Assembly: GCA_023382715.1 (NCBI GenBank)
Contig: JAHDWP010000019.1
Coordinates: forward strand, 1-64,000
Direction: 5' to 3'
DNA: 64,000 bases
Source of the DNA: Anaerolineae bacterium
Lineage (GTDB): Bacteria; Chloroflexota; Anaerolineae; Aggregatilineales; Aggregatilineaceae
This document shows positions 1 through 8,257 of this stretch, in pieces. Each line of letters starts with the position of its first letter. The first letter of the stretch is position 1. Position numbers and translations under genes: made by a program. The notes under the pieces were generated by a model. The model had not been told where the DNA came from and did not search any database. It saw only the letters and a program-made list of their open reading frames with translations.

Positions 1-41
1 AGCGCCGCGCGGGGGTGAGGTCAGCCAGGGCGCAGCAGAGC
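1..41 (+). repeat. Partial copy of dispersed repeat family A
   Basis: Contains GGGGGTGAGGTCAGCCAGGG followed by CGCAGCAGAG. The same string recurs at 32764-32793, and a close variant (TAAA for TCAG) recurs at 106-133 and 44247-44275. It is truncated by the window edge. No coding potential is seen. Confidence 0.7.
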
Positions 42-119
42 TTTACCTCACCCCCCGCCGCGCGGCGCTCGGCTTGCCCGGCGGCGAGGCGCGTCAGCGC
101 CGAGCGGGGGTGAGGTAAA
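42..119. repeat. Inverted-repeat-bounded element, copy 1 (family A)
   Basis: Perfect 14-bp inverted arms, TTTACCTCACCCCC (42-55) and GGGGGTGAGGTAAA (106-119), enclose a GC-rich interior that can itself fold. The reverse complement of this 78-bp segment aligns with 44159-44260 almost base for base: one mismatch in the first 40 bases, then a 23-24 base insertion in the other copy. The flank to the right (120 onward) is conserved in the same orientation at both sites. The interior is therefore inverted between the two copies. Confidence 0.75.
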
Positions 120-174
120 CCAGGGCGCGGCAGAGCAGCGCCCCACCCTGACAGGTTTTGCACGCACGCGACTC
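120..174 (+). repeat. Family A hairpin module, copy 1
   Basis: GGGCGC (123-128) and GCGCCC (138-143) form a stem around a 9-base loop. They are followed by CACCCTGACAGG and TTTTGCACGCA. The same order of blocks occurs at 44264-44312, and in reverse complement at 9955-9999. Lies upstream of the serine hydrolase gene; no function is known to me. Confidence 0.65.
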
Positions 175-245
175 TCCCCCGCGCTAGTCGCGCGCGGCGA
201 TCTGCGGTATGGTTAGCGCAGCGCCGCCACACCGGAGAGACCCGC

Positions 246-1301
246 ATGACCCAGCCCGCCCCGCGCGATGCCCGTATCCATCACTGGCCCGCCGCTGACT
301 GGCCGTCCGCCGCGCCCGCCGCTGCCGGGCTGGACGCCGCCCGCCTGGAAGCCGCGCAGCGCTACCTGCTGGACGAGGTGCCCCATATAGACAGCCTGCT
401 GGTGATTCGCGGCGGCGCGCTGGTCTTCGAGCGGTACATGCGCGGCATGATGCCCGGCAGGCTGCACAATCTCAAGTCGGCCACCAAGAGCGTCACCTCG
501 CTGCTGACCGGCGTCGCCCTCACCACCGGCGATCTGGCGGACCTCGACGAGCCGCTCGGCTATATCATGCCGGAAATCTTTGCCACCGCCGGCGACCAGG
601 ACAAGCGGGCCATCACCATCCGCCACCTGCTGACCATGCGCTCCGGCCTGGAATGGGACGAGTATGGCGCGAGCGCCGTCGCCATGACCGCCAGCCCGGA
701 CTGGGTGCGCTACGTGCTCGACCGCCCGCTGAGGCACCCGCCCGGCGCGCACTTCAACTACAGCACCGGCGACACGCAGCTTCTGGCCGCCGCCCTGCAG
801 ACGCTCAGCGGCATGTCGCTCTACGATTACGCGCGGCTGTATCTGTTCGAGCCGCTGCACATCACGCGCCACGCCTGGCCCGCCGACCCGCAGGGCGTGA
901 CCATCGGCGGGGCGGAGCTGGCCCTCACCCCGCGCGACCTGGCGCGCATCGGCTACCTGGCCCTGCGCGGGGGTGCGTGGAATGACACAGCCATCATCCC
1001 GCCCGCGTGGATCGCCGACTCGCACGCCGCCCACACGCTGCTGACCCCCCAGGCGGACGGCGAATGCGAGCGCCTGGCCTACGGCTACCTGTGGTGGCTG
1101 CGCCCGCAGGCCGGGTACGACAGCGCCCTGGCGGTGGGCTATGGCGGGCAGTTCGCCATCGTTGTCCCGGCGCTCGACCTGGTCGTGGTCATGACCGGCG
1201 ACATTGCCGCCGCGCCGGAACCCTTCCGCAGCAACCGGATGCTGTGCCAGTTCAATCTGGTCGAGGAGTTCATCGTCCCCGCCGTGCTGGATCACCCCTG
1301 A
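246..1301 (+). CDS. Serine hydrolase, class C beta-lactamase / esterase fold
   Basis: A 351-residue member of the beta-lactamase-related serine hydrolase family (penicillin-binding-protein-like fold). The SxxK catalytic motif is visible as SATK in KSATKSVTSLL around residue 79, giving the nucleophilic Ser and general-base Lys. The second-motif Tyr is in NYSTGDTQL around residue 174. A Gly-rich strand (GYGGQFAIV) near the C-terminus is in the place of the KTG box. No signal peptide is evident, so I expect a cytoplasmic esterase or peptidase rather than a secreted beta-lactamase. The start ATG has GGAGAGACCCGC just upstream. Length and motifs fit the family; the substrate cannot be told from sequence. 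It stands alone, with a DinB-like gene 49 bases downstream on the same strand. Confidence 0.85.
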   Translation: MTQPAPRDARIHHWPAADWPSAAPAAAGLDAARLEAAQRYLLDEVPHIDSLLVIRGGALVFERYMRGMMPGRLHNLKSATKSVTSLLTGVALTTGDLADLDEPLGYIMPEIFATAGDQDKRAITIRHLLTMRSGLEWDEYGASAVAMTASPDWVRYVLDRPLRHPPGAHFNYSTGDTQLLAAALQTLSGMSLYDYARLYLFEPLHITRHAWPADPQGVTIGGAELALTPRDLARIGYLALRGGAWNDTAIIPPAWIADSHAAHTLLTPQADGECERLAYGYLWWLRPQAGYDSALAVGYGGQFAIVVPALDLVVVMTGDIAAAPEPFRSNRMLCQFNLVEEFIVPAVLDHP

Positions 1302-1350
1302 GCACCGTTCGCGCCCGCACCTGGGGGACGTAGTTCAAGGAGCCTGCACC

Positions 1351-1857
1351 ATGAGCGCAATCACCAGCAAAGCTGCCCTGTGGGACACCATGCACAGCGC
1401 CCGCGCCGCGCTGGAGGGCGCGCTGGCCCGCTTTGACGAAGGGGCGCTCGTCACGGCAGAAGTCACCGGTGACTGGACGCCCAAAGACACGATGGCCCAT
1501 ATCGCCGACTGGGAGCAGCGCTTCCTGCGCTGGTATCGGGCCGGGCAGCGCGGCGAAGTCGTGGAGCGCCCGGAGACGGGTATGACCTGGGACGATCTCG
1601 ACCGGCTCAACCGCGAGGTCGTCGAGCGCAGCCGGGCGCGCTCGCTGGATGAAGTGCGCGCCGAGTTCGCCGCGTCCTACCGCGCCATCCTCGACGCGGT
1701 GACGGCGATGGACGAGGATGAGCTTTTCACGGTGGGCCGCTACGCCTGGACAAAGAAGCACCCGCTGCTGCCCTACCTGCGCAGCAACACCGACGAGCAC
1801 TACGCCGAGCACACCGCCGAGCTAGAGGCCTGGCTGCGCGCGCAGGGCAGCGGATAG
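1351..1857 (+). CDS. DinB/DfsB-like four-helix protein (ClbS/DUF1706-type)
   Basis: A 168-residue helical protein. It resembles the DinB-superfamily ClbS/DfsB branch: an N-terminal long helix, GDWTPKDTMAHIADWEQRF around residues 41-60 with the first His, and DEHYAEHTAELEAWL near the C-terminus with two more His. These His residues are where DinB-fold proteins bind a metal. Known relatives include bacillithiol-dependent transferases and the colibactin-resistance protein ClbS, but the function here is not determined. I chose the ATG at 1351 because CAAGGAGCC lies 8-14 bases upstream; the reading frame stays open further upstream but has no better site. Confidence 0.7.
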   Translation: MSAITSKAALWDTMHSARAALEGALARFDEGALVTAEVTGDWTPKDTMAHIADWEQRFLRWYRAGQRGEVVERPETGMTWDDLDRLNREVVERSRARSLDEVRAEFAASYRAILDAVTAMDEDELFTVGRYAWTKKHPLLPYLRSNTDEHYAEHTAELEAWLRAQGSG

Positions 1858-1862
1858 AAAGA

Positions 1863-1896
1863 AGACTTCCGAAGCCTCCAAAGACTTCGGAAGTCT
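1863..1896. repeat. Dispersed hairpin repeat family B, copy 1
   Basis: Arms AGACTTCCGAAG (1863-1874) and CTTCGGAAGTCT (1885-1896) are perfect complements with a 10-base loop. It begins 5 bases after the DinB-like stop codon. The same arms recur at 25616, 26642 and 46207. It could act as a bidirectional terminator, but no T-run follows directly. Confidence 0.8.
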
Positions 1897-1974
1897 GCCC
1901 TTCCTGCTTTTCTTTTTCGCCGCGCCCTCTGCGCCTCGGCGGTGAAGCTCTGGCGCGATCGCCGGCGCCCGGCC

Positions 1975-3132
1975 CTACTCCATCCGCTCCAGCACGTGGG
2001 CGACCGCCGTGCCGCCCAGCCCGCCCAGGTTGAGCGCCAGGCCGAGCCGCGCCCCGCTCACCTGGTTGTCGCCCGCCTCGCCGCGCAGTTGCAGCGCCAC
2101 TTCCACCGCCTGGTAGACGCCCGTCGCGCCCAGCGGGTTGCCGCGCGCCTTCAGCCCGCCGAACGTGCTGATCGGCAGCTTGCCCCCGCGCCCAATCACG
2201 CCCTCAACGGCGGGCTTCCACCCCTCGCCGCGCCGGGCGAAGCCGATCGCCTCCAGTTGCAGCGCGGCCAGCACGGTGAAGCTGTCATGAAGCTCGGCCA
2301 GGTGCAGGTCGCCGGGGGCGATGCCCGCCGCCTCGTAAGCCCGGCCCGCCGCCAGGTTCGCCGCGCGCAGAAACAGCAGGTCGGCCCGGTTGTGCAGGGC
2401 CAGCGTATCGGTCGCCGCCGCGCTGCCAGAGATGCGCACCGGGCGCGGGGCCAGGTCGAGGGCGCGCGCCGCGCTGGTCAGCACGACCGCCGCCGCGCCG
2501 TCGCCCTCCGGCGCGCTGTCGAACAGGTTGACCGGGTCGGCCACGACCGGCGCTTTGGCGAACGCGCCGGGGCGCAGCTTGTTGCGGTACATGGCGTTGG
2601 CGTTCAGCGCGCCGTTGGCGTGCGCGTTGATGCTGAACGGCTCGAGCTGCTCCAGCGCGACGCCGTGCTCGTGCATGTAGCGGCGCATCAGCAGCCCGGC
2701 CAGCGCCGCCGGGGTCGCGCCGGGCGTCGCTTCGTAATCCGCGTCGAGCGTCGTCGCCAGGCCGGTGTCGCGCTCCGGGCCGGTGCGGTCGGTCGCCTTC
2801 TCCACGCCGACGACGAGCACCGTCTCGGCCAGGCCGCTGGCCACCAGCAGATACCCCTGGCGCAGGGCCATCCCGCCCGATGCGTCCGCCGCCTCGACGC
2901 GCGCTGCCTCGACGCCGGACAGCCCGGCAAAGTCGGCGATCAGCGCGCCCAGGTGATTCTGCCCGCTCAGGTTGCCGCCCAGCGCGTTGCCGACGACGAG
3001 CGCGTCCACATGGTCGAGCCGGGCGTCTTGCAGCGCGGCGCGGATCGCGCCCAGAGCGAGCTGGCGCAGGCCCATGTCCCAGTGCTCGCCCACAGGCACC
3101 TGCCCCACGCCGATGATGGCTACGTCTCGCAT
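1975..3132 (-). CDS. Thiolase-fold protein, catalytic Cys and GHP His replaced
   Basis: A 385-residue SCP2/archaeal-type thiolase homologue, full length for the family. The N-terminal MRDVAIIGVGQVPVG, the NxxGG C-terminal motif (NLGGLGG) and the KARGNPLGATG loop identify it. In active thiolases the segment here reading VEAADASGG carries the nucleophilic Cys; residue 83 is Asp instead (codon GAC). The usual GHPxGATG His is Asn332 (codon AAC). Two independent changes argue against a sequencing error. It lies 162 bases downstream of the HMG-CoA synthase on the same strand, matching the archaeal thiolase-HMGS pairing, but no DUF35 gene follows. It may be a structural partner of HMGS or a lyase, as in thiolase-fold Ltp2 aldolases that do not use a Cys nucleophile. 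Acetyl-CoA acetyltransferase activity should not be assumed. Confidence 0.8.
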   Translation of the reverse strand: MRDVAIIGVGQVPVGEHWDMGLRQLALGAIRAALQDARLDHVDALVVGNALGGNLSGQNHLGALIADFAGLSGVEAARVEAADASGGMALRQGYLLVASGLAETVLVVGVEKATDRTGPERDTGLATTLDADYEATPGATPAALAGLLMRRYMHEHGVALEQLEPFSINAHANGALNANAMYRNKLRPGAFAKAPVVADPVNLFDSAPEGDGAAAVVLTSAARALDLAPRPVRISGSAAATDTLALHNRADLLFLRAANLAAGRAYEAAGIAPGDLHLAELHDSFTVLAALQLEAIGFARRGEGWKPAVEGVIGRGGKLPISTFGGLKARGNPLGATGVYQAVEVALQLRGEAGDNQVSGARLGLALNLGGLGGTAVAHVLERME

Positions 3133-3142
3133 GATGTCTCCT

Positions 3143-3222
3143 CGGTGGTCAGTGATCGGTTGTCAGTGATCAGTTATCGGTGGTCAGTGGTCAGCGATCA
3201 GCGATCAGTGGTCAGTTATCGG
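3143..3222. repeat. Degenerate short tandem repeats (GATCAGTGGTCAGT type)
   Basis: About eight imperfect units of GGTCAGTGATC / GATCAGTGG / GTCAGTTATCGG lie directly upstream of the thiolase-like gene. They could affect the leader of that gene, or may simply be a replication-slippage tract. Similar low-complexity arrays occur at 4579-4645 and 11040-11075. Confidence 0.7.
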
Positions 3223-3294
3223 CAAGGCCGGACGCCTGCATACAACCGCGGCACGTGACCGGAAACTGAAAACCGATCCACCGGTAACCCGTCC

Positions 3295-4383
3295 CTACTC
3301 TGCCAGCTTGCCGCGATAGCGCGTGTACAGCGCGTAGTCAATCTCCGTCCGCCGCGCCACGTAGTCGTGCACTCTGGGCGCGCGCTCGCGCCGCTCAGCG
3401 ATGCGCTCGGACACCAGGATGTCGAAGGCGTCCGATCCCGCGCCGCTGCCATAGCTGACCATCAGGATGCGGTCGCCTGGCGCGGCGACATCAAGCGTTG
3501 CCGCCAGGCCAAGCAGCGACGACCCGGCGTAGACATTGCCCACCACGCCGGACAGCAGCCCTGGCTCCAGTTTTTCCGGCGCGAAGCCGAGCATCTGCCC
3601 GGCGCGCATGGGGAACTTGACGTTCGGCTGGTGAAAGATCGCCCAGCGATAATCATCCGCTGTCGTGCCCATCAGCTCCATCAGGCGCTGCCCGGCGCTG
3701 ACCGAGTGGGCGAAGTAGGCCGGCTCGCCGGTGAAGCGGTCGCCGTGGCTGGGGTATATCTGGTGGGCGCGCCGCCAGAAGTCCGGCGTATCGGTCACGT
3801 AAGAGTAGCTGCCCTGAAAGAGGGCGACGCTTTCCGCCGCCGGGCCGATGATGAAGGCCGCGCCGCCCGCCGCCGCGGTGTATTCGAGCGCGTCACCGGG
3901 GCGGGCCTGGGCCGTGTCCATGCCGATGGTCAGCGCGTAGCCGCCCATGCCGCTGCCCACAAAGCCGATACCGGCCTGCATCGCCTCGGAGCCGGCCTTG
4001 CAGGCGAACTCCCAGTCCGCCGCCTGGACGTTGGGGGCTGCGCCGATGCTCTCGGCGACGACCGTCGAAGTCGGCTTGACGGCGTAGGGATGGCTCTCGC
4101 TGCCCACCCACACCGCGCGGATCAGGCGCGGGTCAATGGCGGCGCGGGCCAGCGCGTTCTGCGCCGCCTCGATGGACATGGTGATCACGTCCTCGTCCAG
4201 CCCGGCGACGGCTTTTTCCTGCACGGGCGAACCGCCCAGGCCGCCCGTCCACACGCGCGCCACTTCGCGGCCCGGCAGCCGGTAGCGCGGCACGTAGGCC
4301 CCATAGCCGACAATGCCGACCGGACGATCGGGCTTCAAGACGCTCTGCCCCACGTGCAGGGGGGGCTTTCCATCTGTCATCAT
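3295..4383 (-). CDS. Hydroxymethylglutaryl-CoA synthase, archaeal type
   Basis: A 362-residue enzyme condensing acetyl-CoA with acetoacetyl-CoA to HMG-CoA, the committed step toward mevalonate. It is of the archaeal HMGS branch: the nucleophilic Cys is Cys128 in [11 protein letters not shown], the acid/base Glu lies in [10 protein letters not shown] (residues 61-70), and the catalytic His is His251 in [19 protein letters not shown] and [10 protein letters not shown] are also typical. GGGAGACACAGT precedes the ATG. The catalytic set is complete, unlike that of the downstream thiolase-fold neighbour. HMG-CoA reductase is encoded 2 kb upstream on the same strand, so this region holds the upper mevalonate pathway. 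Mevalonate-based isoprenoid synthesis has been shown in Chloroflexus. Confidence 0.92.
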   Translation of the reverse strand: MMTDGKPPLHVGQSVLKPDRPVGIVGYGAYVPRYRLPGREVARVWTGGLGGSPVQEKAVAGLDEDVITMSIEAAQNALARAAIDPRLIRAVWVGSESHPYAVKPTSTVVAESIGAAPNVQAADWEFACKAGSEAMQAGIGFVGSGMGGYALTIGMDTAQARPGDALEYTAAAGGAAFIIGPAAESVALFQGSYSYVTDTPDFWRRAHQIYPSHGDRFTGEPAYFAHSVSAGQRLMELMGTTADDYRWAIFHQPNVKFPMRAGQMLGFAPEKLEPGLLSGVVGNVYAGSSLLGLAATLDVAAPGDRILMVSYGSGAGSDAFDILVSERIAERRERAPRVHDYVARRTEIDYALYTRYRGKLAE

Positions 4384-4543
4384 ACTGTGTCTCCCTGGTG
4401 CTCTCCGGCCCGCTCACACGCGCAATGGGCCAGCACGGGCCTAGTGTAGCAGCGTCCGGCTCTCAAAAGCTATCAGAAGCTCTCGACTTTGTGGAGAGAT
4501 TCGGCCAGAGCCGCGCTGTGCCTGCTATCGCAAGACACGCAAA

Positions 4544-4565
4544 GGCCGGGAATTGCTCCCCGGCC
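4544..4565 (-). terminator. Possible Rho-independent terminator after the PA14 gene
   Basis: On the minus strand a 7-bp stem GGCCGGG/CCCGGCC is followed by a short TTT. It lies about 80 bases downstream of the PA14/SH3 gene stop. The T-run is short, so this is a weak call. Confidence 0.4.
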
Positions 4566-4578
4566 CTCCAGACCCCGC

Positions 4579-4645
4579 CTGATCACCGGCACCCGATCAC
4601 CGGCACCTGATCACCAACCACCAACCACCAACCACCAACCACCAC
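4579..4645. repeat. Simple tandem repeats, GATCACCGGCACC and CACCAAC units
   Basis: Two or three GATCACCGGCACC units are followed by four CACCAAC units (4612-4639) that end right at the stop codon of the PA14 gene on the minus strand. Low-complexity sequence of slippage type. Confidence 0.75.
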
Positions 4646-6115
4646 TTAGTACGGCTCCAGCCAGTACGTCCAGCCCTGACCTTCCATCGTCCAGCCGACC
4701 ACACCGTTGTAGTTCACCTGGAACCACGCCGAATTGTCGCTGCACACCGGCCCGCCCATCACATGGAACGGGGCGCCGCCCGGTATCTGCCCGATCCACG
4801 CCGCGCTCAGGCTGGGCTGCGCGCGCAGGTTGTTGGGCAGGCCCGGCGTCACCCGCCCCCACATGCCCGGCGTCAGGCGCGACGGCAGGAAGCCGGGACA
4901 CTGGCCGTAGCCGTAGTTCACCGTGGGCGTGGGGATGGGCGTGGGCGTGGAGACGGATCCGCCGCCCTGGACGATCTCAACCCACGCGCCGCTCACCCAG
5001 CCGGGCGTGCCGTTGACGTTGATCTGCCACCACGAGCTGTCGGCGTTGCGCCCCACCACCGGGTAAGTCTCGCCGCGATTGATCTTGGCGATCACGTTGC
5101 CGGTCACCGGCGCATCGCGCACGTTGAGCATCCAGGCCGTCACGCGGGCATACGATCCGCCGGGCAGCGGCGTGGCCGTCACCGGGCCGGCGCTGCCCCC
5201 CGGCTCGCGCACCATCGTGAAGGTAATATGCGCCAGCCCGGTCTCCTCCAGGTACTCGACGATGATGCTGTGCTGGCCAGCCGCCAGGTCGAGCGTCTGG
5301 CGGTAGGTCTGCCCGGTCGCGCCGTGCCACTCGTCAATGATCACCCGCCCGTCCACGTTGACGCGCACGCCATCGTCGGCGGTGACGCTGATCGTGTAGC
5401 GCCCCGCCTCCAGATGCTGCACGACGATCCAGCGCGCCGAGAAGTGATCGGCCACAATGCCCGGCGCGGGCGCGTCCGTGCCCCAGGTATGGGTCGGGCC
5501 GGATTCCGAGCGGACCACGTTGGGCGTGCCGCCCAGAAAGTTGTTGTTGAAATACTGCGCCGTCCACTGCACGTTGAACTGCACCGGGATGGGGAAGCTC
5601 GGCCCGCTGACGCCGTCGGCCAGGTTGTCCCAGTAGACGTACAGATAGGCGTCGCCGGTCACTTCGCGGTAGTCAACCTGGACGTGATGATAGCCCGCGC
5701 TGAGCGGGACATCGGCGGTGAGCAGGGTGCCGGGCTGAGGTGCGTCGTAGGTATTGAGCGTCGGGCGCTTGTCCGCCGGAAAGTCCACCCACAGCTTGAC
5801 TCCATCGTCGGCCAGGATGTAGAAGCGGTAGGTGCCCGCGCTGAAGTACGTGTCAGTCGCAAAGCGGGCGCTGAAGTTGTCGGCGGGCACGCTGCCCGCC
5901 GGCGAGCCGCCGCCCCAGTTGAAGGACAGCCCGCTCTCATTGCGCACTTCTTTGGCCGTGCCGAGCAGGTACGCATTGTCGTAGTATTCCGCCGTCCAGG
6001 TCACTCCGCTCTGCGCCTGCGCCACCCGGCCCCCCAGCGCCGGCCCTGCCCCCATGATCGCCAGAACGACGATCAGAAGCACCGCGATCGTCCCTTGCCG
6101 CCGCAGCACGTTCAT
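4646..6115 (-). CDS. Secreted protein, two PA14 domains and two SH3-like domains
   Basis: A 489-residue exported protein. Residues 1-35 form a signal peptide ending in AQAQS. Two PA14-type domains follow (about 38-165 and 180-310), each starting with a WTAxYxxNxxLGGT-like strand and carrying the internal ADDGVxLWVD / ADDGVRVNVDG calcium-site-like motif. An SH3b domain (about 325-390, WMLNVRDAP...GWVSGAWV) and a second SH3-like unit (about 415-489, NNLRAQPS...GWTMEGQGW) end the protein. PA14 domains bind carbohydrate and SH3b domains often bind cell wall, so an envelope or glycan-adhesion role is likely. I chose the ATG at 6115 because GGAGGAATTGAGA precedes it. It sits between the HMGS and HMGR genes without an obvious metabolic link. 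Confidence 0.85.
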   Translation of the reverse strand: MNVLRRQGTIAVLLIVVLAIMGAGPALGGRVAQAQSGVTWTAEYYDNAYLLGTAKEVRNESGLSFNWGGGSPAGSVPADNFSARFATDTYFSAGTYRFYILADDGVKLWVDFPADKRPTLNTYDAPQPGTLLTADVPLSAGYHHVQVDYREVTGDAYLYVYWDNLADGVSGPSFPIPVQFNVQWTAQYFNNNFLGGTPNVVRSESGPTHTWGTDAPAPGIVADHFSARWIVVQHLEAGRYTISVTADDGVRVNVDGRVIIDEWHGATGQTYRQTLDLAAGQHSIIVEYLEETGLAHITFTMVREPGGSAGPVTATPLPGGSYARVTAWMLNVRDAPVTGNVIAKINRGETYPVVGRNADSSWWQINVNGTPGWVSGAWVEIVQGGGSVSTPTPIPTPTVNYGYGQCPGFLPSRLTPGMWGRVTPGLPNNLRAQPSLSAAWIGQIPGGAPFHVMGGPVCSDNSAWFQVNYNGVVGWTMEGQGWTYWLEPY

Positions 6116-6255
6116 TCTCAATTCCTCCGCGTCAACTAGCCTGCTGCTCATTTCAGGGGTCAGGCGGCACGCCGCCCGACTCGCCTGGCGTCCTCCCACC
6201 AGGGCACTTCCCTGCCGCCCTCGCAGAAGATCGCCGCGTATTCATCGTTACCCTG

Positions 6256-6283
6256 ATTGTACACCGGACTCGGCCCCCTTGAA
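6256..6283 (-). promoter_or_regulatory. Candidate promoter of the PA14 protein gene
   Basis: Minus-strand TTCAAG, 16-base spacer, TACAAT, about 140 bases before the chosen start codon. The match is moderate and was made by eye only. Confidence 0.35.
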
Positions 6284-6339
6284 TCCATCGCACGCTCGAC
6301 GCGCAGCATTCGCCTGGCCAGCGATTGGGCGGCGGGGGG

Positions 6340-7650
6340 TCATCCGGTCTCGCCGCGCAGCTCGCGCAGCAGCTCTTCTGCGCGCGCCGTGCTGATCTGC
6401 CCCTCGGTCACCATGCGCCGCGCGATCTCGGCCACCTCACCTTCGGCGGCCCCGGCAGCCAGCGCCATCTGCCTGGCGTGCAGACTCATATGCCCGCGCT
6501 GAATGCCCTCCGCCGCCAGCGCGCGCAGCGCGGCGAAATTCTGCGCCAGCCCCACGGCAGCCATCACCTGAGCCAGTTCGCGCGCCGTCTTGACGCCGAG
6601 GATTTTGAGCGCCACCTGGGCGGTGGGGTGGACGCGCGTCGCCCCGCCGATGGTGCCCACCGCCACCGGCAGCTCGATCCGCCCGCGCAGATTGCCCTCT
6701 TCGTCGCGCCGCCATTCCGTCAGCGATGTGTAGCGCCCGGAGCGCGCAGCCCAGGCGTGCGCGCCTGCTTCCAGGGCGCGCCAGTCGTTGCCAGTGGCCA
6801 GGGCCACCGCGTCCATGCCATTCATCACGCCCTTGTTGTGCGTGGCCGCCCGGTACGGGTCCACCTGGGCCAGCGCCGCCGCCTCGATAATGCCGCGCAC
6901 GACCTCCGCACCGCGCATCTCCGCCGAGCCGAGAGCTTCCGCCGGGATCAGGCAGCTTGCCGTCGCCGTGCGCCGGTCGGCCAGGTTGCTGAGAATGCGC
7001 AGAGTCACGCGCCCGCCGGTGATCTCCTCGATCAGCGGGGCGAGCCGCTCGCATGTTGTGTTGACGGCGTTGGCGCCCATCGCGTCGCGCACGTCGAAGA
7101 GGATATGCACGACGAGCATCGGGCCGGCGGGTGTGTCAGTGAAAGGGCGCAGCTCAAGGCCGCGCGCCCCGCCGCCGAGCGCGACCAGCACGCGGTCGCA
7201 GCAGTCGGCTTCGGCCAGCAGGCGGGCGCGCGCGTCCCAGACGCGCCCGGCGGCAGCGTAGACGTTGTCCACGTCGAGCACCTGGACCTGGCCGATCATC
7301 ACCGGCTCGTCGGCGGTGGTGATGAAGCCGCCGCCGCCCCGCGCCAGCTTCGCCGCATAGCTGACGCCCGCCACGATGCTCGGCTCCTCCACGACCATCG
7401 GCACCAGCACGTCCTGGCCGTTGACCAGGAAATTGGTGGCGATGCCCAGCGGCAGGGCATAGACGCCGACCACGTTCTCGATCATGTGCTCGGCCTGGGC
7501 CGGGCCAAGCCCTCCCGCCCCCAGCAGCGCCGCCTGCTCGCCGAGCGTCAGCCCGGCCCACTCGGCCACGGTCGCCGCGCGCTCGGCCAGCGGTTGCTGG
7601 TAGAAGCCCGGCAGGCGCGAGGAACGCCGCTTGTGTGTCTCGTCAGTCAT
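6340..7650 (-). CDS. Hydroxymethylglutaryl-CoA reductase, class II
   Basis: A 436-residue class II HMG-CoA reductase. By alignment to the Pseudomonas mevalonii enzyme with a constant offset of six residues, the catalytic set is complete: Glu89 (VVEEPSIVAG), Lys273 (HNKGVMNG), Asp289 (ATGNDW) and His387 (GHMSLHAR). The class is known both for mevalonate degradation and, in several bacteria, for mevalonate synthesis. The HMG-CoA synthase next door favours the biosynthetic direction here. Cofactor choice (NADH or NADPH) is not evident. GGAGCGGGGCGGTGAGCG precedes the ATG. The gap to the PA14 gene start is about 220 bases, so it is probably a separate transcript. Confidence 0.93.
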   Translation of the reverse strand: MTDETHKRRSSRLPGFYQQPLAERAATVAEWAGLTLGEQAALLGAGGLGPAQAEHMIENVVGVYALPLGIATNFLVNGQDVLVPMVVEEPSIVAGVSYAAKLARGGGGFITTADEPVMIGQVQVLDVDNVYAAAGRVWDARARLLAEADCCDRVLVALGGGARGLELRPFTDTPAGPMLVVHILFDVRDAMGANAVNTTCERLAPLIEEITGGRVTLRILSNLADRRTATASCLIPAEALGSAEMRGAEVVRGIIEAAALAQVDPYRAATHNKGVMNGMDAVALATGNDWRALEAGAHAWAARSGRYTSLTEWRRDEEGNLRGRIELPVAVGTIGGATRVHPTAQVALKILGVKTARELAQVMAAVGLAQNFAALRALAAEGIQRGHMSLHARQMALAAGAAEGEVAEIARRMVTEGQISTARAEELLRELRGETG

Positions 7651-7834
7651 CGCTCACCGCCCCGCTCCAGTCGCGCCGCGCTGGATAGCAGGGTGCGGCG
7701 CGCGCAGACTTTCACAACTCTTTTGGACTCTTTTTATCGCGCTTTGATCGCGTCCCGCAATAATGAAGAAAGGATTAACTATACATTTATCTATGCATTC
7801 GCCTTGATGCAAGGGGAGAGGAGGTGAGAATGCC

Positions 7835-8257
7835 ATGAATGATCAGACGGGTCTGCACCGCGAGCGCTTCACGCTCGAAGTCTGGCAGGACGGCATCTGC
7901 CAGGTGAAGCCCCACATCACGCTGACGCCGGCGCTCATCGAGGAGATAGCCCGCGCAGCGCTGCGCCTGATCCGGGACAGGCACGGTGTACGCGGCATTG
8001 TGCTCGACGTGCGCGAGCACTCCCCGCTGAGCATCGTCCGCCTTAGCAACCTGGTGGATCGTCTGGGCGAGATGGGGCTACCCCTGGTCGTCCTGTTCAG
8101 CGAGACGCGCTACCAGCGCGTTGCCACCCTGCTGCACAACACTCTGGCCCACAAAGAGCACGTGGCCTATGCCACTGACCCCGCCCAGGCCCGTGCCCTC
8201 ATCAACGCCACGTCCAGCAGTTCTTCCTCACAGCTCACCGGCTACCTCTACCGTTAA
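7835..8257 (+). CDS. Small cytoplasmic protein, possibly STAS-like
   Basis: A 140-residue protein of unknown function. The alternation of predicted strand and helix (FTLEVWQDGICQVKP, TPALIEEIARAALRLI, GIVLDVREHSPLS, LPLVVLFSE) resembles a STAS/SpoIIAA-like fold of the kind found in Chloroflexi signalling proteins. There is no phosphorylatable Ser in the classical position that I can identify. A strong Shine-Dalgarno (GGGGAGAGGAGGTGAG) precedes the ATG. The sequence just upstream (about 7740-7800) is AT-rich and may hold the promoter. Its TAA stop overlaps the stop codon of the convergent permease gene. Confidence 0.6.
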   Translation: MNDQTGLHRERFTLEVWQDGICQVKPHITLTPALIEEIARAALRLIRDRHGVRGIVLDVREHSPLSIVRLSNLVDRLGEMGLPLVVLFSETRYQRVATLLHNTLAHKEHVAYATDPAQARALINATSSSSSSQLTGYLYR

